Source of the DNA: Thalassospira alkalitolerans
Lineage (GTDB): Bacteria > Pseudomonadota > Alphaproteobacteria > Rhodospirillales > Thalassospiraceae
NCBI RefSeq assembly: GCF_002115745.1
Contig: NZ_JFKB01000006.1
Coordinates: forward strand, 124,001-188,000
Direction of reading: 5' to 3'
Length of the DNA: 64,000 bases
Of this stretch, positions 1 to 9,390 are shown in pieces (the first letter of the stretch is position 1; every line of letters starts with the position of its first letter). The notes under the pieces were generated by a model. It saw only the letters and a program-made list of their open reading frames with translations, searched no databases and was not told where the DNA came from. The translations under genes and the position numbers were made by a program.

Positions 1-728
1 AGCACCAATGCACCAAGCCCGAACCAGCCGGGCATGGCAGACGGTAATGCCATCCCGCCCGGGACCAGTTCGGCAAAACCGGCAATGATCATGGATACGA
101 AAACGATCAGCATGGTGAACATGCTGCGCACAGATCCGCGCATGACCGAAAGTTTGTGATCAGTCACCCAAAGGGCCACGGCAAAGGACGTTGCCGCCCC
201 CATCGCAAAGCCGATCCCCTGCCACCAGTTCGTACCGATATCGCCATCCATTGCCAAAACGCCGGGCACATCAAGCGCCAGGACAAGTCCGGATAGAATG
301 AACAACATCAACGCCGCCGATTTCAATGTCGGTCGCGCCCCTCCCAACCCCCAGGTCAATAACGCCAGAATGATCGGGAAACTGTTTGCTGTCAAAAGGG
401 CAAGAGCAACCGGAATGCGCGCCACCGCCGAATAAAGGCACAGGCTTTGAATAGTGACCAGAATCCCCAGCAGCACTTGCCATTTACGACTTCCGGCCGG
501 AAGTCGGATCGTTTGGCGTTGCCAGATGACAAGCGCAATCAGGATTGCCAGCGCCACGCCCGAACGGCACAGGATCGCCAAAAGCAATCCGGTGCCGTTT
601 TCAAACGCCAACCGCGCGGCCACATGGTTCCCCCCAAAGGAACAGGCAACTGTAACAAGGATCAAAACCGCAATCTGGCGTGGGAAATGTGCAGGAGCAA
701 CAGCAGGTTGGTCAGTCGAAACAGACAT
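1..728 (-). CDS. EamA/DMT-family transporter, 3' end cut by window edge
   Basis: An open frame runs from ATG at 728 off the left edge, giving 242 codons without a stop. The protein begins MSVSTDQPAVAPAHFPRQ and then becomes a series of hydrophobic helices: one around residues 18-36, one around 50-68, and further pairs to the edge. A short N-terminus followed by helices of about 20 residues with small connecting loops fits the 10-TM drug/metabolite transporter (EamA) family. It is probably an inner-membrane exporter of small metabolites. The substrate cannot be read from the sequence. It lies in the same direction as the MFS gene, with a 116-base gap in which I see no terminator. The family call is by topology and sequence feel, not by a diagnostic motif. 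Confidence 0.8.
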   Translation of the reverse strand, partial: MSVSTDQPAVAPAHFPRQIAVLILVTVACSFGGNHVAARLAFENGTGLLLAILCRSGVALAILIALVIWQRQTIRLPAGSRKWQVLLGILVTIQSLCLYSAVARIPVALALLTANSFPIILALLTWGLGGARPTLKSAALMLFILSGLVLALDVPGVLAMDGDIGTNWWQGIGFAMGAATSFAVALWVTDHKLSVMRGSVRSMFTMLIVFVSMIIAGFAELVPGGMALPSAMPGWFGLGALV

Positions 729-844
729 ATCAAAACCGGTTTTGTGGAATGAACGATCAGAAAACGCCAGAAAGACAATAAAAACAAGCCTTTCAGGGCC
801 GGGCGCTGCATACAGCACAGCCGATGCAACGCCCCGATTTCCTT

Positions 845-2026
845 TTATGCGGCCTGCGGGACGGCGATTGACCGGCGATCAAGCACACCGCTGATCATGG
901 TCAAACCAACCGCCAAGGCAACAAGAAGGGCCGCAACCCACGGTGTTGCCGACAGGCCAAGCGACGATGAAACCACCAATCCACCAACCCATGCACCAAT
1001 CGCAATGCCAAGATTAAATGCCGCAATGTTAAGCGCCGATGCCACATCCACCCCGCCCGGGCGATGCAATTTCGCCAATTGCACGACATAAAGCTGAAGC
1101 CCCGGCACATTGGCAAATTGCAGGAAGCCAAGGACAGCCAGCGTCCCCACAGCAAGCACCGGCGAAACAGCCGTAAAGGTAAAGATAAGCAGCGTGATCG
1201 CCTGCAAGACAAACAGCACGGTCAATGCCCGCACCGGATTGCGATCAGCAATTCGACCCCCGACAAGGTTCCCCGCCGCAATCGCCAAACCATAAAACAC
1301 AAGGATCAGGCTGACAGCGGATTCACTAAACCCGGTAATGTCCTGCAAAACGGCTGACAGATACGTAAAGGTGACAAACGTACCGCCATATCCAAACGCC
1401 GTCATGCCAAAGACCAACAACAAACGGCCACTGCCCAGCACCCGCACCTGATCAAGCAGGCGTGCCGGTTCGGAACGGCTTAAATTCGATGGCAACAAAA
1501 CCGCAATCGCACCAAAGGCAATCACGCCAAGCATCGCCACGCCCCAGAACGTCGCCCGCCAACCAAACATCTGGCCAATGAATGTGCCCAACGGCACACC
1601 GGTCACAATCGCAACTGTCAATCCCATGAACATCATGGCAATTGCCGATGCCCGGCGGTTTTCCGGCACCAGATCAGCCGCAATTGTCGCCCCGATCGAG
1701 AAAAACACACCATGGGCAAAGGCCGAAATCACCCGTGCAACCAGTAACATTTCATAAGTCGGGCTGAGTGCTGCGGCACTGTTACCGATCACAAACAACC
1801 CCATCAGGCCCAGCATCAAAGTCTTGCGATGCATCCGCCCGGTAAGGGCGGTTAAAACCGGCGCGCCAAATGTCACCCCAAGGGCGTAAACACTAACAAT
1901 CAGCCCCGCCATCGGCAGACTGACAGAAAGATCATTTGCCACAGTCGGCAACAAACCGACGACAACAAACTCCGTCGTGCCGATCGCATAGGCCGCGATC
2001 GTCAACGCAAATAAAGCAAGCGGCAT
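845..2026 (-). CDS. MFS transporter, AraJ/YdhP-like drug or sugar efflux permease
   Basis: A 393-residue protein with about 12 transmembrane helices. The first helix carries the segment YAIGTTEFVVVGLLP, typical of the AraJ/PbuE/YdhP branch of the major facilitator superfamily, which exports arabinose, purines or drugs by proton antiport. The family's loop 2-3 motif is represented by GRMHRKTLML. I chose ATG 2026 because GGAGAA stands just upstream. A frame opening at 2116 would add 30 non-hydrophobic residues without a ribosome site. It is divergent from a LysR regulator across about 157 bases, the classic arrangement of an exporter and its regulator. Substrate is unknown. Confidence 0.88.
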   Translation of the reverse strand: MPLALFALTIAAYAIGTTEFVVVGLLPTVANDLSVSLPMAGLIVSVYALGVTFGAPVLTALTGRMHRKTLMLGLMGLFVIGNSAAALSPTYEMLLVARVISAFAHGVFFSIGATIAADLVPENRRASAIAMMFMGLTVAIVTGVPLGTFIGQMFGWRATFWGVAMLGVIAFGAIAVLLPSNLSRSEPARLLDQVRVLGSGRLLLVFGMTAFGYGGTFVTFTYLSAVLQDITGFSESAVSLILVFYGLAIAAGNLVGGRIADRNPVRALTVLFVLQAITLLIFTFTAVSPVLAVGTLAVLGFLQFANVPGLQLYVVQLAKLHRPGGVDVASALNIAAFNLGIAIGAWVGGLVVSSSLGLSATPWVAALLVALAVGLTMISGVLDRRSIAVPQAA

Positions 2027-2183
2027 TTCAATTCTCCGGCCCGCAAGCCAACGGGCTACGGGCAATAAAGGTTGGGGCCATTGACCCCGTTGATTGCCGC
2101 CCACTATGCCGATCAAAGGCTTGCACGATAATCCAGATTGCGCGACAAATGCTTTTGAATTGAATTCAAAGCCGGAGGATCAG

Positions 2184-3110
2184 TTGGATAATCGTGCAGG
2201 GGAAATGGACGCCTTCATCCGCGTGGCCGAACTCAAAAGCTTTTCCGCCGCCGGGCGGAAACTGCATTTGTCGCCATCCGCTGTCAGCAAGCTGGTCACC
2301 CGGATCGAAGACCGATTGGCGACCCGGCTTTTGGTGCGATCCACCCGTGGTCTGCAATTAACCCCCGAAGGCGAAATGTATCTGCTACGTGCCCAGCGCG
2401 TACTTGATGAAATCGATGATGCCGAACGTGCGGTTGCCAGCGGTGGCAAAGCCGCCCCGCGCGGGCGATTGCGCGTCAACGCATCGATTGCGTTCGGGAT
2501 CATGTATGTCCAACCGCTCATCCCGGCTTTTCTGGAACGCTATCCCGAGGTCGAGCTTGATTTTTCCCTGACCGACGGGATCATCGATTTGCTTGAAGAA
2601 CGGGCCGATATTGCCATCCGGTCCGGATCACTGCCCGATTCATCACTTAAGGCGCGCAAACTGATCAAAAGCAACCGCATGATCGTTGCCGCCCCTGACT
2701 ATGTGGCAAAACATGGCCTGCCGACACATCCCGATCAAATGGCGGACCATAATTGCCTGCAGTTCAACTTTCCGATGCCGATGAATGAATGGCCGTTTCG
2801 CAATCCCGAAACCGGCGAACGGTTTGGTCGCACCGTATCTGGCAATTTTCAATGTGATAACGGCCCAACAATGCGCCGCCTGTGTCTTTCAGGGCTTGGC
2901 ATGGCACGGCTTGGCCGGTTTCATGTTCTGGCCGATATCAAAGCCGGGGCACTGGTTGAAATCCTGCCCGACTGGAACCCGCTGGATGAACAACTGATCC
3001 ACGCCATGTTCGCCGGTCACGAACATCTTGCCGCACGTATTCGTGCCTTCATCGATTTTCTGGTCGATCACATTGATCCACTGGGCAACGGAATCAGAAT
3101 GCCGCAATAA
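2184..3110 (+). CDS. LysR-family transcriptional regulator
   Basis: The protein has about 308 residues. The N-terminal winged helix contains FIRVAELKSFSAAGRKLHLS and then PSAVSKLVTRIEDRLATRLL, the LysR DNA-binding signature. A linker helix and a periplasmic-binding-protein-like effector domain follow (RLRVNASIAFGIMYVQPLIP onward). It most resembles the CrgA/DsdC-like branch often found beside exporters. Start: I take TTG 2184 because GGAGGA lies four bases upstream. ATG 2205 has its purine run too close, and ATG 2094 has no ribosome site and a non-conserved extension. It is divergent from the MFS gene at 845-2026, so control of that exporter is the likely job (inference). Confidence 0.88.
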   Translation: MDNRAGEMDAFIRVAELKSFSAAGRKLHLSPSAVSKLVTRIEDRLATRLLVRSTRGLQLTPEGEMYLLRAQRVLDEIDDAERAVASGGKAAPRGRLRVNASIAFGIMYVQPLIPAFLERYPEVELDFSLTDGIIDLLEERADIAIRSGSLPDSSLKARKLIKSNRMIVAAPDYVAKHGLPTHPDQMADHNCLQFNFPMPMNEWPFRNPETGERFGRTVSGNFQCDNGPTMRRLCLSGLGMARLGRFHVLADIKAGALVEILPDWNPLDEQLIHAMFAGHEHLAARIRAFIDFLVDHIDPLGNGIRMPQ

Positions 3111-3128
3111 CCCAATCAGAAAAGTAGA

Positions 3129-4124
3129 TTACGAAACCGGGGAACTCAGCAACTCCAAACACCGCTGCGCAACCATCCGGGCTGGTTGCAATGACGGGTG
3201 TTTGAACGGAACGATTTCCGTTTTGGCCAAAAGCGGCCTTGCGTAATCGCCATCATAAAGCGCCTGATGCAGGCGTTGATGACGCTGGCTTGCCAGCCCG
3301 TCCGGGGCATAGATATAAACTCCGCCCGGTGCCGCGGCGGCCTCGCAACACATCGAAACGGAATCGGCTGTCACGATGATCATGTCGGCAAGCGCCAGAT
3401 AACCAAAATACGGATTTTCCGCATCCGAGCTCCAGTCATGCAGATGATAAGCAACACCTGAACTGCCAAGCATTTGCGCAATGATTTCTTCGTTCTGCGG
3501 CCCGGTCCGGCGGCTTGTCGTCACCAAAAGACTGCCATCGACGGCCTTGGTCGCCTCAATCGCGCGCCCGGTAACCTCACGTGCCATATCGGCGGTAAAG
3601 ACTGCGTTTTTGGTGTTTCCGCCAATGATCAGGGCAACACGCGGCGACGGCAATCCCTTGAAATGCGGGCGCCAGTTATCGGCCTCGATCAAAAGACGGG
3701 TTTCTGTTACCCGATGCGGCGCGCCGGGAATTTCCAGAATATTGTCGCGCGGCGGCATCCGATCATGTGCCGGAACGGCAATCAGGTCAAACGCCCTCTC
3801 GCCGCCATCGGGCCGCATAATCTGGCACAATCGTGTGTGGCCCTGGCTTTGCTTTTTGATCCAGCGCGCAACCGGTGCGGTCCGTCGCCCCGCCGCAATC
3901 ACAAGATCGGGCCAGGGCGCGACAAGACGGGTACGCGATGCAACATCAACCCCCAAAAGGCTTGCCTGGCGAAGGGCATTGGGCAATCTGGCAAATTTGG
4001 TATAGCCGACATCAATCCGTTTAAACGGCTGCGCCAATGCTTCGGCCACGCCGATGGCCTGATTAACGTTACCGGCCCGGTCATCGGCCAGAACCCAGAT
4101 CAGATGTGCATCATCGTCGCTCAT
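3129..4124 (-). CDS. ELM1/GtrOC1-family (mitochondrial fission ELM1-like) protein
   Basis: A protein of about 331 residues. Its N-terminus IWVLADDRAGNVNQAIGVAE, the segment PDLVIAAGRRTAPVARWIKK, and the late ADMIIVTADSVSMCCEAAA followed by GGVYIYAPDG are hallmarks of the ELM1 family (formerly DUF1022). This family is shared by alphaproteobacteria and plant mitochondria and is probably glycosyltransferase-B-like in fold. The bacterial function is not established; a role in envelope sugar transfer is only suggested by the fold. I chose ATG 4124, with AAGGA about nine bases upstream, over upstream in-frame ATGs. It ends 18 bases from the LysR gene on the opposite strand. Confidence 0.85.
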   Translation of the reverse strand: MSDDDAHLIWVLADDRAGNVNQAIGVAEALAQPFKRIDVGYTKFARLPNALRQASLLGVDVASRTRLVAPWPDLVIAAGRRTAPVARWIKKQSQGHTRLCQIMRPDGGERAFDLIAVPAHDRMPPRDNILEIPGAPHRVTETRLLIEADNWRPHFKGLPSPRVALIIGGNTKNAVFTADMAREVTGRAIEATKAVDGSLLVTTSRRTGPQNEEIIAQMLGSSGVAYHLHDWSSDAENPYFGYLALADMIIVTADSVSMCCEAAAAPGGVYIYAPDGLASQRHQRLHQALYDGDYARPLLAKTEIVPFKHPSLQPARMVAQRCLELLSSPVS

Positions 4125-4349
4125 GTAGGATTGCATCCTTGTCGGACTATTGGGGCTGAACATGCTGCGCGAAACTTTAAACCGTCATTTCCGGGAAAAT
4201 GGTTGTCGCAATGTCCATTTCCTGATTGGTACAGACAGTCCGCGCTTTTATCAAGCACCTGACAGGGACAACGCTTTTTCGACTATGCTTTGTTACCGTT
4301 ATGTCATCATAATGGGCCGATATAATTTAAAAAAATGGTCTGACAGGAA

Positions 4350-6356
4350 ATGCTCAAGACATCAATATCGGCAAAACGCAGTGCCCGGCTGGTTCTGGCC
4401 GGAATGCTGATATTGTTACCTGTAACCGTATGGTTGACGACCGAATTATGGCGCGAAACCCGTCTGGTCGAAATCACCGAGGACGGCCGCAACAAGCTGG
4501 AACTGTATCAATCAAACCTTCAGGGTGCGATCAAGGAACATGAATACCTGCCAATCACGCTTGCCAGTGACAAACGCATCCTTGATCTGGCACAGCGCGC
4601 CAGCCCCGCAGACGCCGCTGCGGTCAATATTTATCTGGAAAAACTCGCCGACGATAGCGGCGCATCCGATATCTATTTCATGGATCGCAACGGCACGACC
4701 ATCGCGGCAAGCAACTGGAACAGCGACGCATCCTTTGTCGGACGCAATTTTGCCTTTCGCCCCTATTTCAAACAGGCCGAGGCAGGACTGACCGGACATT
4801 ACTTTGCCTTTGGCATCACATCGAATGTCCCGGGGTATTATATTTCGCATCCGGTGCGCCCGAACGGGGCCGATTTCGAAGGTGCGATGGTGGTTAAAAC
4901 CCATCTGGAAACACTGGTTCAACGCTGGGCACGCGGCAACGAGAACGTTCTGGTCACCGATGAAAACGGCATTGTGATCATCACATCACGCCCGGAATGG
5001 CGTTTTCGCGATCTGGCGGGAATCCCGCCATCAATCCGGCCTGAATTGATGGCATCGCGCAAATATGGCAACTACCCGCTTGACCCGATGCCGGTTCATC
5101 AAGGCGCCTGGCCCGATGATGATACCCTTGGCATCCTGTCGCTGGCGTCAAGCGAAACCGCACCATCCGAGGGGCTGATTTCAGATGCGCCCGCGAACAA
5201 AAACGCCCAACACACCGAAAAAACCAAAAGCAATCCCAAACCCTATCTCGTCACCCGAAGCACCCTGCCCCGCCAGGGCTGGAAGATTTACCTTCTGACG
5301 GACAAGGCCGTGTTGGATCAATCGATCCTGACGGCGGGATTTATTGGCGGGGCGATGCATATCATCGTCATGGGGACGATCTTTGTCTTGTTGCAACGCC
5401 GCCGTGCCATGCTGGAACAGATTGAAATCCGCGACTGGTCACAACGCGAACTGGAACGCCAGGTCCGCCTGCGCACCGCCGATTTGATGAGCACCAACCT
5501 TCGTCTTGCCGAAGAAATCAGCGAACGCCGCCGCACCGAAGACGCCCTGCGTACGGCACAGGCCGAACTGGTACAAGCAGGCAAGCTTGCCGCTCTTGGC
5601 CAAATGTCGGCCGGTATTGCCCATGAAATCAACCAACCCCTGACCGCCATTCGAAGCTATGCCGACAATGCCCTGAAATTCATTTCGCGCGGCAATAACG
5701 AAACCGCCAGCCGCAATCTGGGCCGGATTTCCGAACTGACCGAACGCATGGGACGGATCACCAACCACCTGAAAACCTTTGCGCGTCGTCCCAAACACGA
5801 TACTCACCCGGTCGACATCACCGAACCGCTGCAAAAGGTCATCGACCTTTTGCGCGAAACAGGCCGCGCCGGTCTTGCCGAACTTGATTATCAAGCCGTT
5901 GAAAACCTGCCGCTGGTCACGGCCGAGGAAAACCAACTTGAACAGGTATTCTTAAATATCCTGAGCAACGCAGCCGATGCCTGCCGCGACGAGGAATGCC
6001 CGACAGTCGGTATCGCAATTGCCGAAAAGGGAAACCGCATTCTGGTAAAAATATCGGATAACGGGCCCGGCATCCTGCCCGAAAACCTGCCGCAACTTTT
6101 CGATCCTTTCTTTACGACCAAACCGTTTGGGGACGGGCTTGGGCTGGGTCTTTCGATCTGTTACGGCATCATGCGCAGTTTTGGCGGCACAATACGTGCG
6201 GAAAACCGCCCGGCGGGCGGCGCCTGCTTTACGATCGAACTACGATGTGCGCAACGGACCGGCGGCAAAACGCCTACATCGATCTCGACGGCGCCTGATA
6301 CGCCTGATACAACGGGCACCGAAACCACCGCAATCGCAAGCGGGGAACGGATCTGA
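4350..6356 (+). CDS. dctB: C4-dicarboxylate sensor histidine kinase DctB
   Basis: A 668-residue membrane kinase. TM1 spans about residues 14-30, a periplasmic double-Cache sensor region follows to about residue 325, and TM2 is near 330-350. A coiled linker leads to a HisKA domain with GIAHEINQPLTAIRSY (phospho-acceptor His425). The HATPase domain has the N box NILSNAADACRDEE, DNGPGI and GDGLGLGLS. The next gene is the matching NtrC-type regulator, and a TRAP dicarboxylate operon follows. The pair would sense C4-dicarboxylates and switch on dctPQM through sigma-54. Oddities: a charged insert around residues 270-295, a Thr/Pro/Ser-rich tail of about 30 residues, and AGGAA directly abutting the ATG, an unusually short ribosome-site spacing with no better in-frame start nearby. 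Confidence 0.93.
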   Translation: MLKTSISAKRSARLVLAGMLILLPVTVWLTTELWRETRLVEITEDGRNKLELYQSNLQGAIKEHEYLPITLASDKRILDLAQRASPADAAAVNIYLEKLADDSGASDIYFMDRNGTTIAASNWNSDASFVGRNFAFRPYFKQAEAGLTGHYFAFGITSNVPGYYISHPVRPNGADFEGAMVVKTHLETLVQRWARGNENVLVTDENGIVIITSRPEWRFRDLAGIPPSIRPELMASRKYGNYPLDPMPVHQGAWPDDDTLGILSLASSETAPSEGLISDAPANKNAQHTEKTKSNPKPYLVTRSTLPRQGWKIYLLTDKAVLDQSILTAGFIGGAMHIIVMGTIFVLLQRRRAMLEQIEIRDWSQRELERQVRLRTADLMSTNLRLAEEISERRRTEDALRTAQAELVQAGKLAALGQMSAGIAHEINQPLTAIRSYADNALKFISRGNNETASRNLGRISELTERMGRITNHLKTFARRPKHDTHPVDITEPLQKVIDLLRETGRAGLAELDYQAVENLPLVTAEENQLEQVFLNILSNAADACRDEECPTVGIAIAEKGNRILVKISDNGPGILPENLPQLFDPFFTTKPFGDGLGLGLSICYGIMRSFGGTIRAENRPAGGACFTIELRCAQRTGGKTPTSISTAPDTPDTTGTETTAIASGERI

Positions 6357-6411
6357 CGGCACATCGCATGATTGCCCCCTGATCCGCACAAGGATCAAAA
6401 GGGGAAGCTCG

Positions 6412-7767
6412 TTGAACAACTCAGCCCATTGCGTTCTTTTTGTCGATGACGATGAAGATGTGCGGGAAGCCGCACAACAAACGCTGGAACTTGCCGATAT
6501 CATCGTCGAATGCCACAGCGAAGCCGGATCGGCACTTGACCGCATCCGCCGTGGATGGCCGGGCGTGCTTGTTTCCGATATCCGGATGCCGCGCATGGAT
6601 GGCATGGAATTGTTATCACAAGTCCGTAAAATCGAACCGGAAATGCCAGTCATCCTTGTTACCGGTCATGGGGATGTTGCCACCGCCGTCCGGGCAATGC
6701 GCGACGGCGCCTTTGATTTCATCGAAAAACCCTTTTCGCCCGATCATTTTGTCGATGTTGCTCGCCGTGCCATGGCGCACCGGCAGCTAATCCTTGAAAA
6801 CCGGACCTTAAAGGCCGAACTTGCCCGCCACAGCAAGGAAGTCTCTGGCCTGATCGGGCGCACCCCGGCGATGGAAAAGCTGCGCACCCTGATCGGCAAC
6901 ATCGCCGCAACCGATGCACATGTCCTGATCAATGGCGAAACCGGTTCAGGCAAAGAAGTCGTTGCCCGCACCCTGCACGAAGCATCCGGTCGCAAGGGCC
7001 CGTTTGTTGCCGTCAATTGCGGCGCCATGCCCGAAAATCTGATTGAATCCGAACTCTTCGGCCACGAAGCCGGTGCCTTCACGGGCGCAGAAAACAAACG
7101 TATCGGCAAGTTCGAATTCGCCGACAAGGGCACCATGTTCCTTGATGAAATTGAAAGCATGCCGCTATCGCTTCAGGTGAAATTGCTCCGTGTCTTGCAA
7201 GAACGCGCACTGGAACGGCTTGGCTCGAACAAATTACAGCCTATTGATTTACGCGTTGTTGCCGCGACCAAGGTCGACCTGCGCGATGCATCATCACGCG
7301 GTGCCTTCCGCGAAGATCTGTATTACCGTTTAAATGTCGTGCAATTGCATATCCCGCCACTGCGCGATCGCAAGGATGACATCCCGCTTTTGTTCCAGCA
7401 TTTCATGAAACAGGCTCAGGAACGGTTCGGTCGCGAATTTGCCCCGCTCAATGGTAGCGAAATCGCCCGCCTCACCGGCCATGACTGGCCGGGCAATGTT
7501 CGTGAACTTCGCAATGCCGCCGAACGCCGGGTTTTGGGGCTTGATCCCTTTGCCGGGGACAGTGCGCAAACCATCGAACATGTGGCGTCCCTGCCCCAAC
7601 AGGTCGAAGCCTTCGAAAAGGGCATCATCAACGAAGCCCTGCGCCAACATGGCGGTCATGTAACGGCGACCGTCAACGCGCTCGGCGTTCCGCGAAAAAC
7701 ATTTTACGACAAACTGGCCAAATACGGCATCGTCCCGGCCGAATTTCGCAGCAAGACCGATAGCTAG
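6412..7767 (+). CDS. dctD: C4-dicarboxylate response regulator DctD, sigma-54 dependent
   Basis: A 451-residue NtrC-class regulator. The receiver domain has acidic residues DDDED near position 12, phospho-acceptor Asp56 in VLVSDIRMPRMDG and the conserved Lys in FIEKPF. The AAA+ domain has Walker A GETGSGKE near residue 175, the sigma-54 contact loop GAFTGA near 222 and a Walker B at MFLDEIE. After WPGNVREL comes a Fis-type helix-turn-helix (HVTATVNALGVPRKTFYDKL). The start is TTG 6412, with GGGGAAG four bases upstream. An ATG-initiated frame would extend far back into dctB in another frame. It follows dctB by 55 bases and is probably cotranscribed. Its targets should be the dyads at 8110-8127 and nearby. 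Confidence 0.94.
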   Translation: MNNSAHCVLFVDDDEDVREAAQQTLELADIIVECHSEAGSALDRIRRGWPGVLVSDIRMPRMDGMELLSQVRKIEPEMPVILVTGHGDVATAVRAMRDGAFDFIEKPFSPDHFVDVARRAMAHRQLILENRTLKAELARHSKEVSGLIGRTPAMEKLRTLIGNIAATDAHVLINGETGSGKEVVARTLHEASGRKGPFVAVNCGAMPENLIESELFGHEAGAFTGAENKRIGKFEFADKGTMFLDEIESMPLSLQVKLLRVLQERALERLGSNKLQPIDLRVVAATKVDLRDASSRGAFREDLYYRLNVVQLHIPPLRDRKDDIPLLFQHFMKQAQERFGREFAPLNGSEIARLTGHDWPGNVRELRNAAERRVLGLDPFAGDSAQTIEHVASLPQQVEAFEKGIINEALRQHGGHVTATVNALGVPRKTFYDKLAKYGIVPAEFRSKTDS

Positions 7768-8109
7768 CGCCATTACACGCCCGACCCGCGATCACGGCGA
7801 CCATGAAATACGTGACCAACGGCTCTAATATCTGGTCTGCTTGCTGATCTGGTGTCGACTCTGGCCTCGGTGCGGGCCTGTGCCCGTGCCTTTTACTTGG
7901 TCACCGCCCCGAAGTTCGCAGCACCCGATGTTAATCCCGGTCCGGGCTCAGGCAACGCGCGGCGACACCCCCCGGTTTCTGACCGCCCTGGCATGAATAT
8001 CACGCCCTTGACCGCCGATTATTTCCCGCATTGGTCATACCACGATAGCAGCAGAAACAGCACAGACGCCGCAATAGATGAAAATAATTGAATTTTCAAC
8101 TTGAGATAT

Positions 8110-8186
8110 TGTGCGGAAGACCGCACATTCGCAGGGAAGGTTGTGCGGTAAAGATAACAAAAATAAGAGCTTACGCTGCACCGCAC
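8110..8186 (+). promoter_or_regulatory. DctD-type upstream activating sites
   Basis: A perfect hyphenated dyad, TGTGCGG-AAGA-CCGCACA, occupies 8110-8127. A second TGTGCGG arm lies at 8142-8148 and an inverted CCGCAC at 8181-8186. The dyad lies about 120 bases before the sigma-54 promoter, the right place for an NtrC-class activator. Two neighbouring sites are typical of rhizobial dctA control. Assignment to DctD rests on context. Confidence 0.75.
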
Positions 8187-8246
8187 CATGCTAATGAAAA
8201 CTGCAAACTGCTGATATTCCTTATAGTAATAGCAGCTATGCAGAAC

Positions 8247-8262
8247 TGGCCCGGCAATTGCA
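8247..8262 (+). promoter_or_regulatory. Sigma-54 (-24/-12) promoter of dctPQM
   Basis: TGGCCCGGCAATTGCA matches the RpoN consensus TGGCAC-N5-TTGCA with one change. The invariant GG and GC are separated by exactly 10 bases. It lies about 93 bases before the dctP start and downstream of the DctD-type dyads. This gives transcription that depends on the activated DctD ATPase. Confidence 0.85.
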
Positions 8263-8354
8263 GTGTTGCACCCCAGCGCCAAACGGCGACGAAAATGACG
8301 CCGATAACTGGCGCGCTACCGGGAAACCGCACAAAGCTTATAGGGAGACTCTTG

Positions 8355-9350
8355 ATGCGTCCAATTACCAAAAAACTTCTTGCTGCCAGCGTTGCAATGG
8401 CCGCAGTTCTTGGAATGACCAATGCCGCTTCGGCGCAGGTTGTTGTCAAATACGCACACGTTGTTGCTCCGAACACCCCAAAGGGCCAGGGCGCTGAATT
8501 CTTCAAGAAGCGCGCCGAAGAACTTCTGGGCGACAAAGTTCAGGTCGAAATCTATCCGAACTCGCAGCTGTTTGATGATGACAAAGTTCTGGCCGCTATC
8601 CTGCGTGGCGATGTCCAGTTCGGCGCACCGTCCCTTGCCAAATTCGGCAAATGGACCAAAAAACTTCAGATTTATGATCTTCCGTTCCTGTTCAAGGACA
8701 TGGACGCCGTTTCCTGCTTCCAGAATGGAGACAGTGGTCAGGAACTTCTGAATTCCATGAATGGCAAAGGTCTGACTGGTGTTGGTTACTGGCATAACGG
8801 CCTGAAACAGCTTTCAGCCAACAAGCCGCTGCGTATGCCTACTGATGCTGCGGGCCTGAAATTCCGTATTCAGTCGTCGGATGTGATCGCAGCCCAGTTC
8901 GAAGCTGTTAACGCCGTTCCGCAGAAAATGGCCTTCGCCGAAACCTATTCCGCTCTTCAGACCGGCGTTGTTGACGGTCAGGAAAACACCTGGTCGAACA
9001 TCTATTCGAAGAAATTCTTCGAAGTTCAGGATTACATCACCGAGTCCAACCACGGCCTGCTCGACTATATGGTCGTGACCTCGACCAAATGGTGGGAAGG
9101 TCTTGATCCGGAAATCCGTGATGGCCTGGCACAGGCTATGAAAGAATCCACCGATTACGCAAACGGCCTTGCTGCCGACCTGATCTCTGAACAGCGCCAG
9201 GCCGTGATCGATTCCGGTGAAACTGAAATCCTGCAACTGTCGGGCGACGAATTCAAAGCTTGGCAGGGTGCAATGAAACCGGTTTGGGATCAGTTCTCGG
9301 GTGAAATCGGTCAGAACCTGATCGATGCTGCCGCGGCCTGTAACTCGTAA
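8355..9350 (+). CDS. dctP: TRAP transporter substrate-binding protein DctP
   Basis: A 331-residue periplasmic solute receptor of the DctP family. A Sec signal peptide (MRPITKKLLAASVAMAAVLG, cleavage near ASA-Q) precedes VVVKYAHVVAPNTPKGQGAE, the usual entry into the fold. IQSSDVIAAQFEAVNAVPQK contains the Arg that in DctP proteins pairs with a substrate carboxylate, and FAETYSALQTGVVDGQENTW is the family signature. It hands C4-dicarboxylates (succinate, malate, fumarate) to the DctQM membrane complex. The start is ATG 8355, with GGGAG about seven bases upstream. An open frame back to 8088 includes the promoter and is not coding. First gene of dctPQM. Confidence 0.95.
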   Translation: MRPITKKLLAASVAMAAVLGMTNAASAQVVVKYAHVVAPNTPKGQGAEFFKKRAEELLGDKVQVEIYPNSQLFDDDKVLAAILRGDVQFGAPSLAKFGKWTKKLQIYDLPFLFKDMDAVSCFQNGDSGQELLNSMNGKGLTGVGYWHNGLKQLSANKPLRMPTDAAGLKFRIQSSDVIAAQFEAVNAVPQKMAFAETYSALQTGVVDGQENTWSNIYSKKFFEVQDYITESNHGLLDYMVVTSTKWWEGLDPEIRDGLAQAMKESTDYANGLAADLISEQRQAVIDSGETEILQLSGDEFKAWQGAMKPVWDQFSGEIGQNLIDAAAACNS

Positions 9351-9390
9351 TCACGTCTGACGTTATTTCCTGGAAAAGGACCGTTCCAAG

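Larger units (their letters stand above)
7768..8354. other. 587-base intergenic region carrying the dctPQM control sites
   Basis: No convincing gene is present. Small open frames here lack coding character and a ribosome site. The right half holds the DctD-type dyad, extra half-sites and the sigma-54 promoter described separately. I saw no clear intrinsic terminator directly after dctD. The left part (about 7770-8090) shows nothing I can interpret. Confidence 0.7.

Noticed and set aside
7852-8091. A 79-codon plus frame before dctP
   Set aside because: No ribosome site, no domain, and it lies in the control region.
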